Positions 17,762-27,120 of a DNA stretch of 64,000 nucleotides are shown piece by piece. Positions within the stretch are counted from its first letter, which is position 1; each line of letters opens with the position of its first letter. The stretch is from Mycolicibacterium sp. CBMA 234 (GTDB lineage: Bacteria > Actinomycetota > Actinomycetes > Mycobacteriales > Mycobacteriaceae). Where the stretch lies: the NCBI RefSeq assembly GCF_009729415.1, contig NZ_MPKW01000005.1:310001-374000 (forward strand), read 5' to 3'. The notes beneath the pieces were generated by a model, which was given only the letters and a program-made list of their open reading frames with translations, was not told the DNA's origin and did not search any database. The position numbers were made by a program, and so were the translations under genes.

Positions 17762-18247
17762 ATGGACGTCGAAACCGTCGATCAGCAGTACGCGACGCTT
17801 CAGCAGCAGTCTCAGCAGACCGCCTCGCTGATTCAGGCGCTGGCCGGAAAGCTGTCGGCAGCGGCCGCGGCCGGCGATACCAATGCGCGGGAATGGCAGC
17901 TGGACCTCAAAGAGATCGCGTTGGCCATTCGGGATGAGGAGAGCGCGACCGGGTCGGTGTTCCAGTCGATTCATGCCCTCGTCGCCAACCACGTACAGAG
18001 CACAGAGCCCGTTGCGCCTCAGTATCAGCCGCCGGCTCCGCAGTACCAGCCGCAATATCAGCCGCCGGCCCCGCAATACCAACCGCAATACCAGCAGCCG
18101 GCGTACGTCGAGCCGCAGTATCAACCCCAGCAGAGCGGCGGGACGTTGCAACGCTTCTTGGGCGGAAATTTCGGTCAGGCGATTGTGCGGGGCGCCGGTT
18201 TCGGCGTCGGCGACGACATCGTCAACAGCATCTTCGATCGGCTCTGA
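17762..18247 (+). CDS. Coiled-coil protein with PQYQP repeats and Gly-rich tail
   Basis: 161 aa. Residues 1-80 are a Gln-rich helical/coiled-coil segment (QQYATLQQQSQQTASLIQALAGKL). Residues about 85-125 are a low-complexity tract of repeated PQYQP units, encoded by near-repeated DNA. The C-terminus GGTLQRFLGG...GAGFGVGDDIVNSIF is glycine-rich and amphipathic. No signal peptide. I do not recognise a function; the layout suggests a structural or membrane-associating protein. AAGGAG upstream supports the ATG, and a strong terminator follows. Confidence 0.75.
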   Translation: MDVETVDQQYATLQQQSQQTASLIQALAGKLSAAAAAGDTNAREWQLDLKEIALAIRDEESATGSVFQSIHALVANHVQSTEPVAPQYQPPAPQYQPQYQPPAPQYQPQYQQPAYVEPQYQPQQSGGTLQRFLGGNFGQAIVRGAGFGVGDDIVNSIFDRL

Positions 18248-18264
18248 CGCGCCACCAAAACAAG

Positions 18265-18302
18265 AAACCCGCCCCGACCGAAGTCGGAGCGGGTTTTCTT
18301 TT
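18265..18302 (+). terminator. Intrinsic terminator after the PQY-repeat gene
   Basis: Outer stem AAACCCGC (18265-18272) with GCGGGTTT (18289-18296), inner stem CCGAC/GTCGG, CGAA loop, then TTTTCTTTT. The U-tract runs on the plus strand; the convergent hydrolase gene ends 7 bases further on. Confidence 0.85.
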
Positions 18303-18308
18303 GTGGAG

Positions 18309-19190
18309 CTAGCGGGGCGGCTCGGCCAGCACATCCAAGAGCCACTTCACCACGAGCTCAGGCTGCTCGTCGACGATGAAGTGACCACAGTCGGGCACCT
18401 CGGTGATGTTCAGATCGTCGGCATGGTCCGTGAAGCCATCCAGCAGCGACGGGTGCACCGCCACGTCATCGAGACCAAAGAGCACACGCACCGGCATTGC
18501 GAGCTTCTGGTCGTCGTAGGGACCGCGCGCCAGGTTGACGAACTCCTTGCCAACCATGGATCGGTAGATCTTGGAGCCCGCCACTCGACGGTCCCGATCG
18601 CGGAAGCAGCTACGGAAGAAGTCCACCGACTCCGTGGGCATCCCACTGCGCCGGATGAACCACCACAGCGTCGGCGACAGGTGCGAGAGCGGTCCGACCC
18701 CAGGAGCTCCCACGACGAGTTGGTACGCCAGCTTGTGCGCATGTCGGGCTACTCGGCCCGGCTCCTGCCACACCGGCGGGATGTTGAGGATCGCCAACCG
18801 CCGAACGCGCGCCGGCGCCTTCAGCGCCACCAGCTGCGCGGTCCAACCGCCCCAGTCATGGCCCACCAGATCAAAGGATTCCAGCCCCAGTGCGGTCGCC
18901 GCGGCGAGCACATCGGAGGCGAACTGCTCCTTCTCGTAGCCCTTCGGGGTGACCTCGCTCCAGCCGGCGCCGCGCAGGTCCATGGCATGCACCCGGTAGC
19001 CGGCATCGGCCAGCGCGGGGATCACCTTGTGCCACATCCACCAGTTCTCCGGCCAGCCGTGCACCAGCACGACCGGGCGCCCACCCTCCGGTCCGGCCAC
19101 GGCCACATGGATCTTCACATCACCGGCCTGCACGTATTCATGGGTCACGCCATCAAGATTGGGCATGCTGCGCTGAGTCATAATCCGCAT
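18309..19190 (-). CDS. Alpha/beta hydrolase, epoxide-hydrolase type
   Basis: 293 aa. Visible motifs: HGWPENWWMW (oxyanion HGxP), nucleophile Asp in LVGHDWGGWTAQL, acid residue region GLDDVAVHP, and catalytic His in DCGHFIVDEQP. An Asp nucleophile (HDWGG) fits epoxide hydrolases or haloalkane dehalogenases rather than Ser esterases. The ATG at 19190 directly follows a 16-bp palindrome; a second ATG three codons later (MTQRSM) is an alternative. The gene stands alone; the palindrome suggests control by a TetR-type repressor not encoded next to it. Confidence 0.82.
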   Translation of the reverse strand: MRIMTQRSMPNLDGVTHEYVQAGDVKIHVAVAGPEGGRPVVLVHGWPENWWMWHKVIPALADAGYRVHAMDLRGAGWSEVTPKGYEKEQFASDVLAAATALGLESFDLVGHDWGGWTAQLVALKAPARVRRLAILNIPPVWQEPGRVARHAHKLAYQLVVGAPGVGPLSHLSPTLWWFIRRSGMPTESVDFFRSCFRDRDRRVAGSKIYRSMVGKEFVNLARGPYDDQKLAMPVRVLFGLDDVAVHPSLLDGFTDHADDLNITEVPDCGHFIVDEQPELVVKWLLDVLAEPPR

Positions 19191-19206
19191 CTTACCGCGC
19201 GGTAAG
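19191..19206. promoter_or_regulatory. Perfect 16-bp palindrome at the hydrolase start
   Basis: CTTACCGCGCGGTAAG is self-complementary over all 16 bases and touches the hydrolase ATG. TACC/GGTA half-sites are common in TetR operators. Binding here would block transcription or a leaderless start. Confidence 0.6.
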
Positions 19207-19522
19207 TTCCGTGGCTGAGAGCCGAGCGATTGCGACCGGCAACGCAAAAACCTGGCCTGCCCGACGGTGTCGACGGTCCAATACCGAGCCAACTATCCGA
19301 AATCGCACTCACAGAACACCTTGCAGTCCTGCATCGCTTTAAGTGATCAGCTGCATCGAATATGCGTAACCCTCTCAGCCTTCCGTGACCGCCGCACCGC
19401 AGGTACAAATGTCGTGCTTATTCAGTTACGGAGGTCAGCGACGACTGGCGCGACAGTCAGCGCCGCCGCCTATCTGCTGATCGCGCGCGCCCATCATCAC
19501 GCCCTCGGAAGGAAGCACCAAG
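19207..19522. other. Intergenic stretch without recognised genes
   Basis: About 315 bases between the divergent hydrolase and nitrilase genes. It should carry both promoters. I found no RNA gene, repeat or coding frame that I could support. Confidence 0.5.
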
Positions 19523-20395
19523 ATGAGCAGGCTTCTGCCCCTCACTCTCGTCCAAGCACCGGCGCAAACACTCGACCAGTTCGAGGCCGGACTCCGGTCC
19601 CACATGGCGTCCCCGAATGCCGGCCGCATGGTCGTCTACCCCGAGCTGCACCTCTGCACCGCGGCGATTGGCGAAGACCAGTCTGAGGACAGCGTGCACG
19701 CGCGGTACGCCGAGCCCCTTGACGGGCCGCGCGGTCAGCGGCTTGCTTCGCTGGCTCGCGAGCTCGGCATTTGGCTCGTCCCCGGCACCGTGTTCGAACG
19801 CGACGAAGACGGGACCGTGTACAACACCGCCGCCGTCTACAGTCCTGACGGGAACTTGGTCGCCTCGTATCGGAAGATCTTCACCTGGAAGCCCTACGAG
19901 AAAGCCACGCCTGGAAATGAGTTCGTGACTTTCGACATCCCCGAGATTGGCAGGGTCGGCCTGACGATCTGCTTCGACGGCTGGTTCCCTGAGATCAGCC
20001 GCCACCTTGCCTGGATGGGCGCCGAACTCATCCTCAACATGGCCCAATATCCAACCGCCGGCCGCCGTCTCGACGAGACCATCAACCGAGCCAATGCGAT
20101 TGTCAACCAGGTCTGGTTCGCATCCGTCAACGCGGCGGCACCAACCGCAAACGGTCAGAGCATGCTCATCGATCCTGAGGGCCATATTCAAGCCGTTTCT
20201 CCTGGCACCGCCGAAACAACTCTGCTCAGCCTCGTCGACTTCGACCGCGTCCGTAACGTTCGCGAATATGGGACCGCGAGCGACTCCTGGCCATGGCGTC
20301 AGTATCAGCCTGGCGATGCACCGCTTCCGCTACCGCTCTATAACGGACACATCGACCCCACCAACTGGGCTCCGCCCCAACCCACGAGTTCCTAA
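19523..20395 (+). CDS. Carbon-nitrogen hydrolase (nitrilase superfamily amidase)
   Basis: 290 aa; GGAAGG upstream of the ATG. The Glu-Lys-Cys triad is visible: E41 in VVYPELHL, K118 in SYRKIFTW, C150 in LTICFDGWFPE. It hydrolyses a C-N bond in a small amide or nitrile. The substrate is not readable; the AMQYP-like NMAQYPTAG and the ANAIVNQVWF strand fit the aliphatic amidase/N-carbamoylase branches rather than true nitrilases. Monocistronic, followed by a tRNA gene on the other strand. Confidence 0.87.
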   Translation: MSRLLPLTLVQAPAQTLDQFEAGLRSHMASPNAGRMVVYPELHLCTAAIGEDQSEDSVHARYAEPLDGPRGQRLASLARELGIWLVPGTVFERDEDGTVYNTAAVYSPDGNLVASYRKIFTWKPYEKATPGNEFVTFDIPEIGRVGLTICFDGWFPEISRHLAWMGAELILNMAQYPTAGRRLDETINRANAIVNQVWFASVNAAAPTANGQSMLIDPEGHIQAVSPGTAETTLLSLVDFDRVRNVREYGTASDSWPWRQYQPGDAPLPLPLYNGHIDPTNWAPPQPTSS

Positions 20396-20540
20396 ACCTG
20401 CGTTTTGCTCACGGCGACTACCCCAGTGATCTGGTTCCTCAGTCGCCGTGGGCGGCGAACCAGGTCCGTGCGCAGGCGAGGAATTCGACGACTGTCGTGG
20501 TCTTTTCGTCGGCAGATCGTCCTTGCTGCCAAAAGCAAAA

Positions 20541-20564
20541 CAGCGGACTCCGAAGAGTCCGCTG
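20541..20564 (-). terminator. Intrinsic terminator downstream of tRNA-Ala
   Basis: A 10-bp perfect stem CAGCGGACTC/GAGTCCGCTG with CGAA loop. On the minus strand it is followed by TTTTGCTTTT. A smaller 8-bp hairpin (20597-20604/20611-20618) lies nearer the tRNA 3' end. Confidence 0.8.
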
Positions 20565-20621
20565 AAATTGCCGATATCGGCTCTCGCCGTCATTCCAAGG
20601 GTTCGATCAAGAACCCTTTGG

Positions 20622-20694
20622 TGGAGCTAAGGGGATTCGAACCCCTGACCCCCACACTGCCAGTGTGGTGCGCTACCAACTGCGCCATAGCCCC
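20622..20694 (-). tRNA. tRNA-Ala (anticodon GGC)
   Basis: A 73-nt cloverleaf. The acceptor GGGGCTA pairs with TAGCTCC and includes the G3:U70 wobble that identifies alanine tRNAs. D arm GCGCAGTTGGTAGCGC, anticodon arm CCACA-CTGGCAG-TGTGG with anticodon GGC, T arm with GGTTCGAATCC, discriminator A. CCA is not encoded. Confidence 0.97.
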
Positions 20695-20750
20695 TTAAGT
20701 GGTGCGAGATGAAGTTACACCACCAGTCCCATGCGGGACAAAACGCCTGG

Positions 20751-22007
20751 TCAGAGGGACCCTTCTATCGGCTCGTGGCCCAATGGACAGATGGGCGTCT
20801 CCGCTTCGTCATGGGAAATTCGCGTTTCCGGTGCCAGCCACCAACCCAGTCCGGCCACCAGCAGGACCGCACCGCTGGTCGCGAACGCCGCGGTGAACGA
20901 CACGTGCTGGGCGATCTCCCCCGCCACCATCGACCCGATGATCGTCCCGAAGTCGGACATCATCTGGAAGGTCGCCACGGCGGTGCCGCCGCGCGCCTGG
21001 CTGCCGATGATGTCCGCGACGGCGGCCTGCTGCGGCGAGATGAAGATGCCGCTCGCCGCACCGGTCACGAACGCGAGCGCTAAAAACACCGGCAGCGACG
21101 TGGTGCAGCCGAGCAACATTGTCGAGACGGACGACACCCCCAGCCCGACGATCAGCAGCTTGCGCCGACCGATCCGGTCCGACAGATGCCCGCTGGGAAT
21201 CACCGCGCACACGTTGCCGACCGCGAACATGGCCAGCACCAGGCCCGCCATGCCGGCGCTGCGGTGCATCACGTCGACCACGAACAGCGGGACCAGCGCC
21301 ACCCGCAAGCCCAGGGCCGCCCAGCCGGATGCCAGGTTCGACAGCAGCGCGGCCTGATAGGCGCGGTTGCGCAGGACGGTCCGCACCGACACCGACGGGC
21401 CGGTTTCCTCCTCGCGCGCGGCCAGCGGCGAATGCCGCAGGCTGAGGAACACCACGGCCGCCGCGACCACCAGCGCCGCGCCGTAGATGCCGAACGGCAC
21501 TGCCAGGCCCAGTCCTGCGGTCACACTGCCCAGCACCGGCCCGGCGACGCCGCCGATCATGAAGGCGCTCGAGAACAGCCCTGCCACCCGGCCGCGGGCA
21601 TCGAACGGCGACAACCGGATCATCAGCGCTAGGGACGACACCGTGAACATCGTCGACCCGGCACCGCCGAGCGACCGGAACAGCAGCAGCTGCCAGTACG
21701 TCTGGGCGAACGCGCAGGCCAGCGTCGAGAGCGCCACGATCAGCAGGCCGGTGAGATAGACGCGTCGCTCGCCGAGCTTCTGCACCAACATGCCGCTGGG
21801 CGGCGCGAAGATCAGCCGCATCACCGCGAACGCGGTGATGACGAACGTCGCCGCACTGATGCTGACGCCGAAGTTGCGGGCGTACTGCGGCAGCACCGGC
21901 GCCACCACTCCATAGCCGAGTGCGATGACGACGTTGGCGCCGGCCAGCACCCAGATCTCGGTGGGAAGCCGAGTCGGGGCACGGCCGTCTTCTGTGACAG
22001 CGTTCAC
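20751..22007 (-). CDS. MFS transporter, drug/metabolite efflux type
   Basis: 418 aa with 12 predicted transmembrane helices. N-terminal pattern [25 protein letters not shown] and the loop between TM2 and TM3 [16 protein letters not shown] match the MFS signature; [15 protein letters not shown] is the second-half copy. The substrate is unknown; it resembles proton-coupled multidrug exporters. The GTG start overlaps the pgm stop by four bases (GTGA), so the two genes are translationally coupled, an unexpected partner for a sugar-phosphate enzyme. Confidence 0.88.
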   Translation of the reverse strand: MNAVTEDGRAPTRLPTEIWVLAGANVVIALGYGVVAPVLPQYARNFGVSISAATFVITAFAVMRLIFAPPSGMLVQKLGERRVYLTGLLIVALSTLACAFAQTYWQLLLFRSLGGAGSTMFTVSSLALMIRLSPFDARGRVAGLFSSAFMIGGVAGPVLGSVTAGLGLAVPFGIYGAALVVAAAVVFLSLRHSPLAAREEETGPSVSVRTVLRNRAYQAALLSNLASGWAALGLRVALVPLFVVDVMHRSAGMAGLVLAMFAVGNVCAVIPSGHLSDRIGRRKLLIVGLGVSSVSTMLLGCTTSLPVFLALAFVTGAASGIFISPQQAAVADIIGSQARGGTAVATFQMMSDFGTIIGSMVAGEIAQHVSFTAAFATSGAVLLVAGLGWWLAPETRISHDEAETPICPLGHEPIEGSL

Positions 22008-23638
22008 CCGATAACTGTATTAACCACGTCTCGCGCCGCGGCCTGGACCTGCGCCAAGTGTTCGGGACCGTTGAACGACTCGGCGTAAATTTTGTAGACG
22101 TCCTCGGTGCCCGACGGCCGGGCGGCGAACCACGCGTTCTCGGTGGTCACCTTCAGCCCGCCAAGCGGCGCACCGTTGCCGGGCGCCGCTGTGAGCTTGG
22201 CGACGATCGGTTCGCCGGCGAGTTCGGTCGCGGTCACCTGGTCGGCGGACAACTTCGACAACCGGGCCTTCTGCTCACGGTTGGCCGGTGCGTCGATGCG
22301 CGCATACGTTGGCGCGCCGTACTTTTCGGTCAGCTCGGCGTAGCGTTGCGACGGCGTCAGCCCCGTAACCGCCAGCATCTCCGAGGCCAGCAGTGCCATG
22401 ATGATGCCGTCCTTGTCGGTGGTCCAGACGCTGCCGTCCGTCCGCAGGAACGACGCCCCGGCGCTCTCCTCGCCACCGAATCCGATTGTGCCGCTGACCA
22501 ATCCGTCGACAAACCATTTGAACCCGACGGGCACTTCGATGAGCTGACGTCCCAGCCCGGCCACCACGCGGTCGATGATCGACGAGCTGACCGCCGTCTT
22601 GCCGACCGCCGTGGCACCGGGCCAGCCGCGCCGGTGGGTGTACAGGTAGTCGATCGCCACGGCGAGATAGTGATTCGGGTTGAGCAGCCCGCCGTCAGGT
22701 GTGACGATGCCGTGCCGGTCCGAGTCGGCGTCGTTGCCGGTAGCGATCTGGTAGCGATCCCGATTCGCAATGAGCGATGCCATGGCATTCGGCGAACTGC
22801 AGTCCATGCGAATCTTGCCGTCGGTGTCGAGCGTCATGAACCGCCAGGTCGCGTCGACGAGCGGGTTGACCACAGTCAGATCCAGCTGGTGACGTTCGGC
22901 GATGGCAGCCCAGTAGTCGACGCTGGCCCCGCCGAGCGGGTCTGCCCCGATCTTTACCCCTTCGGCCCGAATAGCATGCAGATCAACAACATTCGGCAGA
23001 TCGTCGATGTACGCATTCAGGTAGTCGTGCCGCTCCGTCGAACCCAATGCCCGCGCCAGCGGAATGCGCTTCACGTCTCGCAGCCCGTCCCGCAGGATCT
23101 CGTTGGCGCGGTTGGCAATCGCCGAAGTGGCGTCGGTGTCGGCCGGACCGCCGTTGGGCGGGTTGTATTTGAAGCCGCCGTCGCGCGGCGGGTTGTGCGA
23201 CGGGGTGACGACGATGCCGTCGGCCAGATCGCCCTCCCGGCCACGGTTGAAGGTCAGGATCGCGTGACTGACTGCCGGCGTGGGCGTGTAGCGGTCGGCG
23301 GCGTCGATCATTGCGACGACCTCGTTGCCGGCCAGCACCTCCAGCGCCGTGACCCACGCCGGCTCGGACAGGGCATGGGTGTCGCGGCCGATGAACAACG
23401 GCCCGGTGGTGCCCTGCGCGGCGCGGTATTCGGCGATCGCCTGAGTGGTGGCCAAGATGTGCGGCTCGTTGAACGCGGCGTCCAGGCTCGACCCGCGATG
23501 GCCCGAGGTGCCGAACACCACCTGCTGGTCGACGTTCTCCGGGTCGGGCGCCACCGTGTAGTAGGCGGTCACCACGTGGGCGACGTCGATCAGGTCATCG
23601 GGTTGGGCCGGTTGGCCGGCGCGCGGGTTGGCCGTCAT
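22004..23638 (-). CDS. pgm: Phosphoglucomutase (alpha-D-glucose phosphate-specific)
   Basis: 544 aa, the usual length for the Pgm of mycobacteria (PgmA, Rv3068c). It interconverts glucose 1-phosphate and glucose 6-phosphate, feeding glycogen, trehalose and capsule glucan synthesis. FGTSGHRG substrate loop near residue 43, the phospho-Ser loop [11 protein letters not shown], the metal-binding DADSDRHG and the sugar loop [10 protein letters not shown] are all intact. Start ATG (MTANPRAG) chosen by family length; the frame is open a further 79 codons upstream, into crcB. Divergent from crcB and coupled to the MFS gene. Confidence 0.95.
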   Translation of the reverse strand: MTANPRAGQPAQPDDLIDVAHVVTAYYTVAPDPENVDQQVVFGTSGHRGSSLDAAFNEPHILATTQAIAEYRAAQGTTGPLFIGRDTHALSEPAWVTALEVLAGNEVVAMIDAADRYTPTPAVSHAILTFNRGREGDLADGIVVTPSHNPPRDGGFKYNPPNGGPADTDATSAIANRANEILRDGLRDVKRIPLARALGSTERHDYLNAYIDDLPNVVDLHAIRAEGVKIGADPLGGASVDYWAAIAERHQLDLTVVNPLVDATWRFMTLDTDGKIRMDCSSPNAMASLIANRDRYQIATGNDADSDRHGIVTPDGGLLNPNHYLAVAIDYLYTHRRGWPGATAVGKTAVSSSIIDRVVAGLGRQLIEVPVGFKWFVDGLVSGTIGFGGEESAGASFLRTDGSVWTTDKDGIIMALLASEMLAVTGLTPSQRYAELTEKYGAPTYARIDAPANREQKARLSKLSADQVTATELAGEPIVAKLTAAPGNGAPLGGLKVTTENAWFAARPSGTEDVYKIYAESFNGPEHLAQVQAAARDVVNTVIG

Positions 23639-23708
23639 GGGCTCGATTCTGCTACCGGTTCTCCCCCGATGTGCGGCGGTCGACGGCCGGACACCATACT
23701 TTTTCCCT

Positions 23709-24107
23709 ATGTTCGGCCACGACAACCGTGAATTGGCCGCCGTGTTCGTCGGGGGCGCTGTCGGGACCGTCGCGCGCGCTGTCCTCGCCGTGTTCGCCGC
23801 ACCCCATCCCGACCAATGGCCGTGGGGCACCTTCGCCGTCAACATCGTGGGCGCCTTCATGCTCGGGTACTTCACGACCCGGCTACTGGAGCGCCTGCCG
23901 GTATCCAGCTATCAGCGCCCGCTGCTCGGCACCGGGGTGTGCGGCGGCCTGACCACGTTCAGCACCATGCAGGTCGAGACCGTGCGGATGCTCCAGCACG
24001 GCGCCTACGGGTTGGCCGCCGGCTACACCGTCGCCAGCATCGTCGCCGGCCTGGCTGCGGTCTATCTGGCCACCGTCCTGGTGCGACGGGTGCGGGTACG
24101 GGCATGA
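23709..24107 (+). CDS. crcB: Fluoride channel subunit CrcB/FluC (first copy)
   Basis: 132 aa, four transmembrane helices. Family marks: [30 protein letters not shown] (pore Asn), [16 protein letters not shown]. It exports fluoride as a dual-topology channel; mycobacteria carry two subunits of opposite orientation, as the next gene suggests. Order pgm < > crcB-crcB-DUF190 matches M. tuberculosis Rv3068c-Rv3071 as I remember it. No fluoride riboswitch was recognised in the 70-base gap. Confidence 0.94.
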   Translation: MFGHDNRELAAVFVGGAVGTVARAVLAVFAAPHPDQWPWGTFAVNIVGAFMLGYFTTRLLERLPVSSYQRPLLGTGVCGGLTTFSTMQVETVRMLQHGAYGLAAGYTVASIVAGLAAVYLATVLVRRVRVRA

Positions 24108-24469
24108 CGGCCGTCATCTGGGCTGGGGTCGCGCTCATCGGCGGCGTCGGTGCAGTCACGCGGTTCCTGGTGGACCGCGCGGTATCCAAGCGCAAAAGCA
24201 GCAGCTTCCCCTACGGCACCTTCGTGGTGAACCTCAGCGGCGCGTGGCTCCTCGGTTTCTCCGGCGGACTGGCGTTGAGCCCGAATGTCGCACTGCTGGC
24301 CGGTACCGCGTTCGTCGGGGCGTACACGACGTTCTCGACCTGGATGCTGGAGACGCAGCGCCTCGGTGAGGAACGACAGGTCTGGTTCGCTCTGGCCAAT
24401 ATCGTGGCGAGCGTAGTGCTGGGCCTGGCCGCCGCGGCACTGGGACTGTGGATGGGCGGTCTCCTGTGA
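24104..24469 (+). CDS. crcB: Fluoride channel subunit CrcB/FluC (second copy)
   Basis: 121 aa, four transmembrane helices: [53 protein letters not shown] overlap with the first copy. The two copies probably form an antiparallel heterodimer, since paired crcB genes usually encode oppositely oriented subunits; orientation is inferred, not shown. Confidence 0.94.
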   Translation: MTAVIWAGVALIGGVGAVTRFLVDRAVSKRKSSSFPYGTFVVNLSGAWLLGFSGGLALSPNVALLAGTAFVGAYTTFSTWMLETQRLGEERQVWFALANIVASVVLGLAAAALGLWMGGLL

Positions 24470-25554
24470 GCGACTCTGCGGACTACCTCAAACTCACCAC
24501 GTATTTCGGTGAGCGACAACGTCATCAAGGTCGGTTCCTGGCCGAGCAACTGCTCGATCTCTACGGCGCCGAGAATGTCGCCACGAGTGTGGTGCTGCGC
24601 GGTATCGCCGGGTTCGGGCCCCGGCACCAGCTGCGCACCGACCAGACCCTGAGCCAGTCGGAGGACCTGCCGGTCGCGATCGCCGCGGTCGACACCGCCG
24701 AGAAGATGACGGGTCTGGCCGAGCGGACCGTGGCGCTGACCACCCGCGGACTGATCACGCTGGAACGTGCCCACCTGATCACTGCCGACGCTGTCGGCCC
24801 GCGCCCATCCCCGTCGCTTCGCTCGCCCCAGCCCATCAAACTCAGCGTCTACGTCGGACGCCAGCACCGAATCAATGGCCGCCCGGCTCACATCGCGGTG
24901 TGCGACCTGCTCCATCGCAGCGGATTCGCCTGCGCCTCAGTCTTTCTCGGGGTCGACGGCACAGTCCGCGGCCGGCGCGAGCGGGCCCGGTTCTTGAATC
25001 GGAACACGGACGTTCCGGTGATGATCATCGCGGTCAGCGACGGCGACCGCGCCGCCGCGGTGCTGCCCGAACTAGAGCGGCTGCTGCCTGACCCGCTGGT
25101 GACGGTGGAGCGGGCCGAGCTGTGCAAGCTGGGCGGGACGCTGCTGGCCCGGCCGGGGGTACTCCCGGCGCACGATGCCGACGGAACGCCGTTGTGGCAG
25201 AAGCTGATGGTCTACACGACCGAGGACACGCTGCACGGCGGCGAGCCGGTGCACCGCGAGATCGTCCGGCGCCTGCGCGCCATCGAGACGAGTCGCGGCG
25301 TCACCGTCCTACGCGGTATCTGGGGTTTCCACGACGGAGGAATGCCGCACGGCGACAAGTTCTTTCAACTCGGCCGCCAGGTTCCCGTCACGACGATCGT
25401 CGTCGACACTCCCGAAAACATCGCTGCCGCATTCGATCTCATCGACGAGGTGACGACCGACCACGGAGTGGTCACGTGCGAACGAGTGCCAGCACTGGTG
25501 TCCGTCGACGGCGGAAACCACAGCGGCGGAACAGCACTCGGCCGCTTCAGCTGA
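24466..25554 (+). CDS. DUF190 protein with two tandem domains, crcB-linked
   Basis: 362 aa, GTG start overlapping the crcB stop (GTGA). Two or three repeats of the DUF190 unit are visible: LKLTTYFGERQRHQGRFL...LRGIAGFG, then LSVYVGRQHRINGRPA...FLGVDGTVRGRRERARFL, and a third KLMVYTTEDTLHGGEPVH...LRGIWGFH. DUF190 has a PII-like ferredoxin fold and is often next to crcB; a regulatory role in fluoride export is the likely idea. It corresponds to Rv3071 by position. Confidence 0.88.
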   Translation: MSDSADYLKLTTYFGERQRHQGRFLAEQLLDLYGAENVATSVVLRGIAGFGPRHQLRTDQTLSQSEDLPVAIAAVDTAEKMTGLAERTVALTTRGLITLERAHLITADAVGPRPSPSLRSPQPIKLSVYVGRQHRINGRPAHIAVCDLLHRSGFACASVFLGVDGTVRGRRERARFLNRNTDVPVMIIAVSDGDRAAAVLPELERLLPDPLVTVERAELCKLGGTLLARPGVLPAHDADGTPLWQKLMVYTTEDTLHGGEPVHREIVRRLRAIETSRGVTVLRGIWGFHDGGMPHGDKFFQLGRQVPVTTIVVDTPENIAAAFDLIDEVTTDHGVVTCERVPALVSVDGGNHSGGTALGRFS

Positions 25555-25557
25555 CGG

Positions 25558-26250
25558 TCAGCGCTTGACCAGATTCACCAGGAATTCGATGGTGACGATC
25601 GGATCGACGGCGAGCAGGCCGGCGAACGGGGCCGGTGGGTTGATGCCGTAGTCGGCGAAGGTGACCGGGATTTCGCCCGCGGCGACGACCCGGTCGCCGG
25701 TGCGTTGCATTTCCACACGCACCGCCACCTGACGGGTGACGCCCTTCAACGTCAGTTGTGCCGACACTTCCAGCGTCGAGGGCATGCCGTTGCCCGAGAC
25801 GCCAGACAGATCGACGGGGTCGACCACCGCGAGCTTGGCCGTCGGGAATTGGCCAGCGCCCATCACGTCGGCGCTGCGGAACTTGTCATCGCGACCGCGA
25901 TGCGGTGACTGCATCGAACCGACATCGACGACGAAACTCGCCGACTGCAAAGTGTTTCCGGCCACCGAGGCTTCGCCGTTGACCGAATTGGTCCGTCCAC
26001 TGACGATCACGGATTCCCACAGAAGTTGTTGACTGGCGCGGTAACCGGCCTGCGAGCGATTGGACTCGTCATCCGGGCCAGCAGTGACCGACCACTTCCC
26101 GTCGAGGTTGGTGCTGGCCGGGCGATGCGTGGACGGCAGGCTCAGCGCCGGAGCCGGCGTGCCCTCCATCTGGGTTCGGTAGAACCACGGACCGGCGCAC
26201 ACCCCCACGACGGCCAGCACCGCCAGCAACAGCAAAACCCTTTTCGCCAC
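25558..26250 (-). CDS. YceI-family exported lipocalin-like protein
   Basis: 230 aa. One N-terminal hydrophobic helix (about 4-25) acts as signal anchor. The YceI beta barrel runs from LDGKWSV to IVTIEFLVNL, with typical ASFVVDVGSMQSPHRGRDDKFRSADVM and GVTRQVAVRVEM strands. YceI proteins bind long isoprenoids or amides in a barrel. GTG start. It lies 29 bases downstream of mbtK on the same strand and may be co-transcribed from the iron box. Confidence 0.87.
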   Translation of the reverse strand: MAKRVLLLLAVLAVVGVCAGPWFYRTQMEGTPAPALSLPSTHRPASTNLDGKWSVTAGPDDESNRSQAGYRASQQLLWESVIVSGRTNSVNGEASVAGNTLQSASFVVDVGSMQSPHRGRDDKFRSADVMGAGQFPTAKLAVVDPVDLSGVSGNGMPSTLEVSAQLTLKGVTRQVAVRVEMQRTGDRVVAAGEIPVTFADYGINPPAPFAGLLAVDPIVTIEFLVNLVKR

Positions 26251-26278
26251 TCCCTCTATATACAGGGCGGGTCAGACG

Positions 26279-26887
26279 TCAGTCTGACGGGCGCGCCAGG
26301 GCATAGAGCGCCATCCGGCGGTTCGTCATGTCGTGTTCACCGAGGAATTCGGCACCGCCGCGCTCGACCAGCCGCCGCGCACCGACATTGCGGTGGTCGG
26401 GGTCGAACATGATGCGCCGACATTCGGGTACCGATTCGAACAAGCTGGCCGCCACCAGCGGCATGAGCGTCATACCGATACGGCGCTGCATCAACTGTTC
26501 GTCGGCGATCGCCGCGTGGATCCCGAGGTCATGGGGTTGGGCGTCGTAGCGCGGCGCAATGGAGTCCTTGGCCGCCCAATACACCTCGACGTAGCCGGCG
26601 GCGACACCGTCATGGCTGACGATGAACGGGCGCGAATACTCCCCGTCCAGCTGGGCTTTCAGGTGCCGGCCCCAGCGTTCGGCTGGCCAGTCGTACTCCC
26701 AGGCCGCCGCCAGATGCGGCCGGTTCATCCATTCGGACAGCAACTCACTGTCGACGTCGGCATGGGCGAGACGCATCGTCCACCGACCGGCCAGCTGCGG
26801 AATGGGAGGCGCGCCCACGGCCTGAACCTCAGCGGACAGTGACGTCAACTCGCGCGGCAGTACAGGCGCCTGATCAATCTCGGTCAT
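26279..26887 (-). CDS. mbtK: Lysine N-acyltransferase MbtK (mycobactin)
   Basis: 202 aa GNAT enzyme that puts the fatty acyl chain on the hydroxylysine of mycobactin; close in length to Rv1347c (210 aa). Key stretches: MRLAHADVDSELLSEWMNRPHLAAAWEYDWP, VSHDGVAAGYVEVYW, MFDPDHRNVGARRLVERGGAEFLGEHDM. An IdeR-type iron box lies 28 bases upstream of the ATG, so expression should rise when iron is low. No other mbt gene is near. Confidence 0.9.
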   Translation of the reverse strand: MTEIDQAPVLPRELTSLSAEVQAVGAPPIPQLAGRWTMRLAHADVDSELLSEWMNRPHLAAAWEYDWPAERWGRHLKAQLDGEYSRPFIVSHDGVAAGYVEVYWAAKDSIAPRYDAQPHDLGIHAAIADEQLMQRRIGMTLMPLVAASLFESVPECRRIMFDPDHRNVGARRLVERGGAEFLGEHDMTNRRMALYALARPSD

Positions 26888-26914
26888 TTCGGCAGCGAGC
26901 CTACCTTAGAGAAC

Positions 26915-26933
26915 TTAGGGTAGGTTTGCCTAT
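26915..26933. promoter_or_regulatory. IdeR iron box upstream of mbtK
   Basis: TTAGGGTAGGTTTGCCTAT matches 14 of 19 positions of the IdeR consensus TTAGGTTAGGCTAACCTAA, including TTAGG, TAGG and CCTA. It lies 28 bases upstream of the mbtK ATG on its promoter side. The hemophore-like gene starts about 190 bases on the other side. Confidence 0.82.
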
Positions 26934-27120
26934 TTCCCCTGGCGTCATCAAGCCTGTCGTAGCGAATGCGTCCGTACCCCCGCGTCTGACGTCCCGGCGC
27001 CGGTCAGAAAACGAACCTTTGGGCGGTGTAACGCTCAGCGGCAAGCGATCGATAGAGCTGCTAACGTAGTCATCAATCACTTTGTTCGCACCGGTCACCT
27101 GGTGCGGGAGGGGAACATCA

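Noticed and set aside
17982..18140. CRISPR-like or tandem DNA repeat
   Set aside because: The repeats are in frame and encode the PQYQP tract; no spacer structure is present.
23639..23708. Fluoride riboswitch before crcB
   Set aside because: The 70-base gap shows no recognisable riboswitch core; expression may be controlled another way.
22058..23731. Long open frame on the plus strand (557 aa)
   Set aside because: Antisense to the well-conserved pgm gene; it has no family features and arises from GC-rich third positions.
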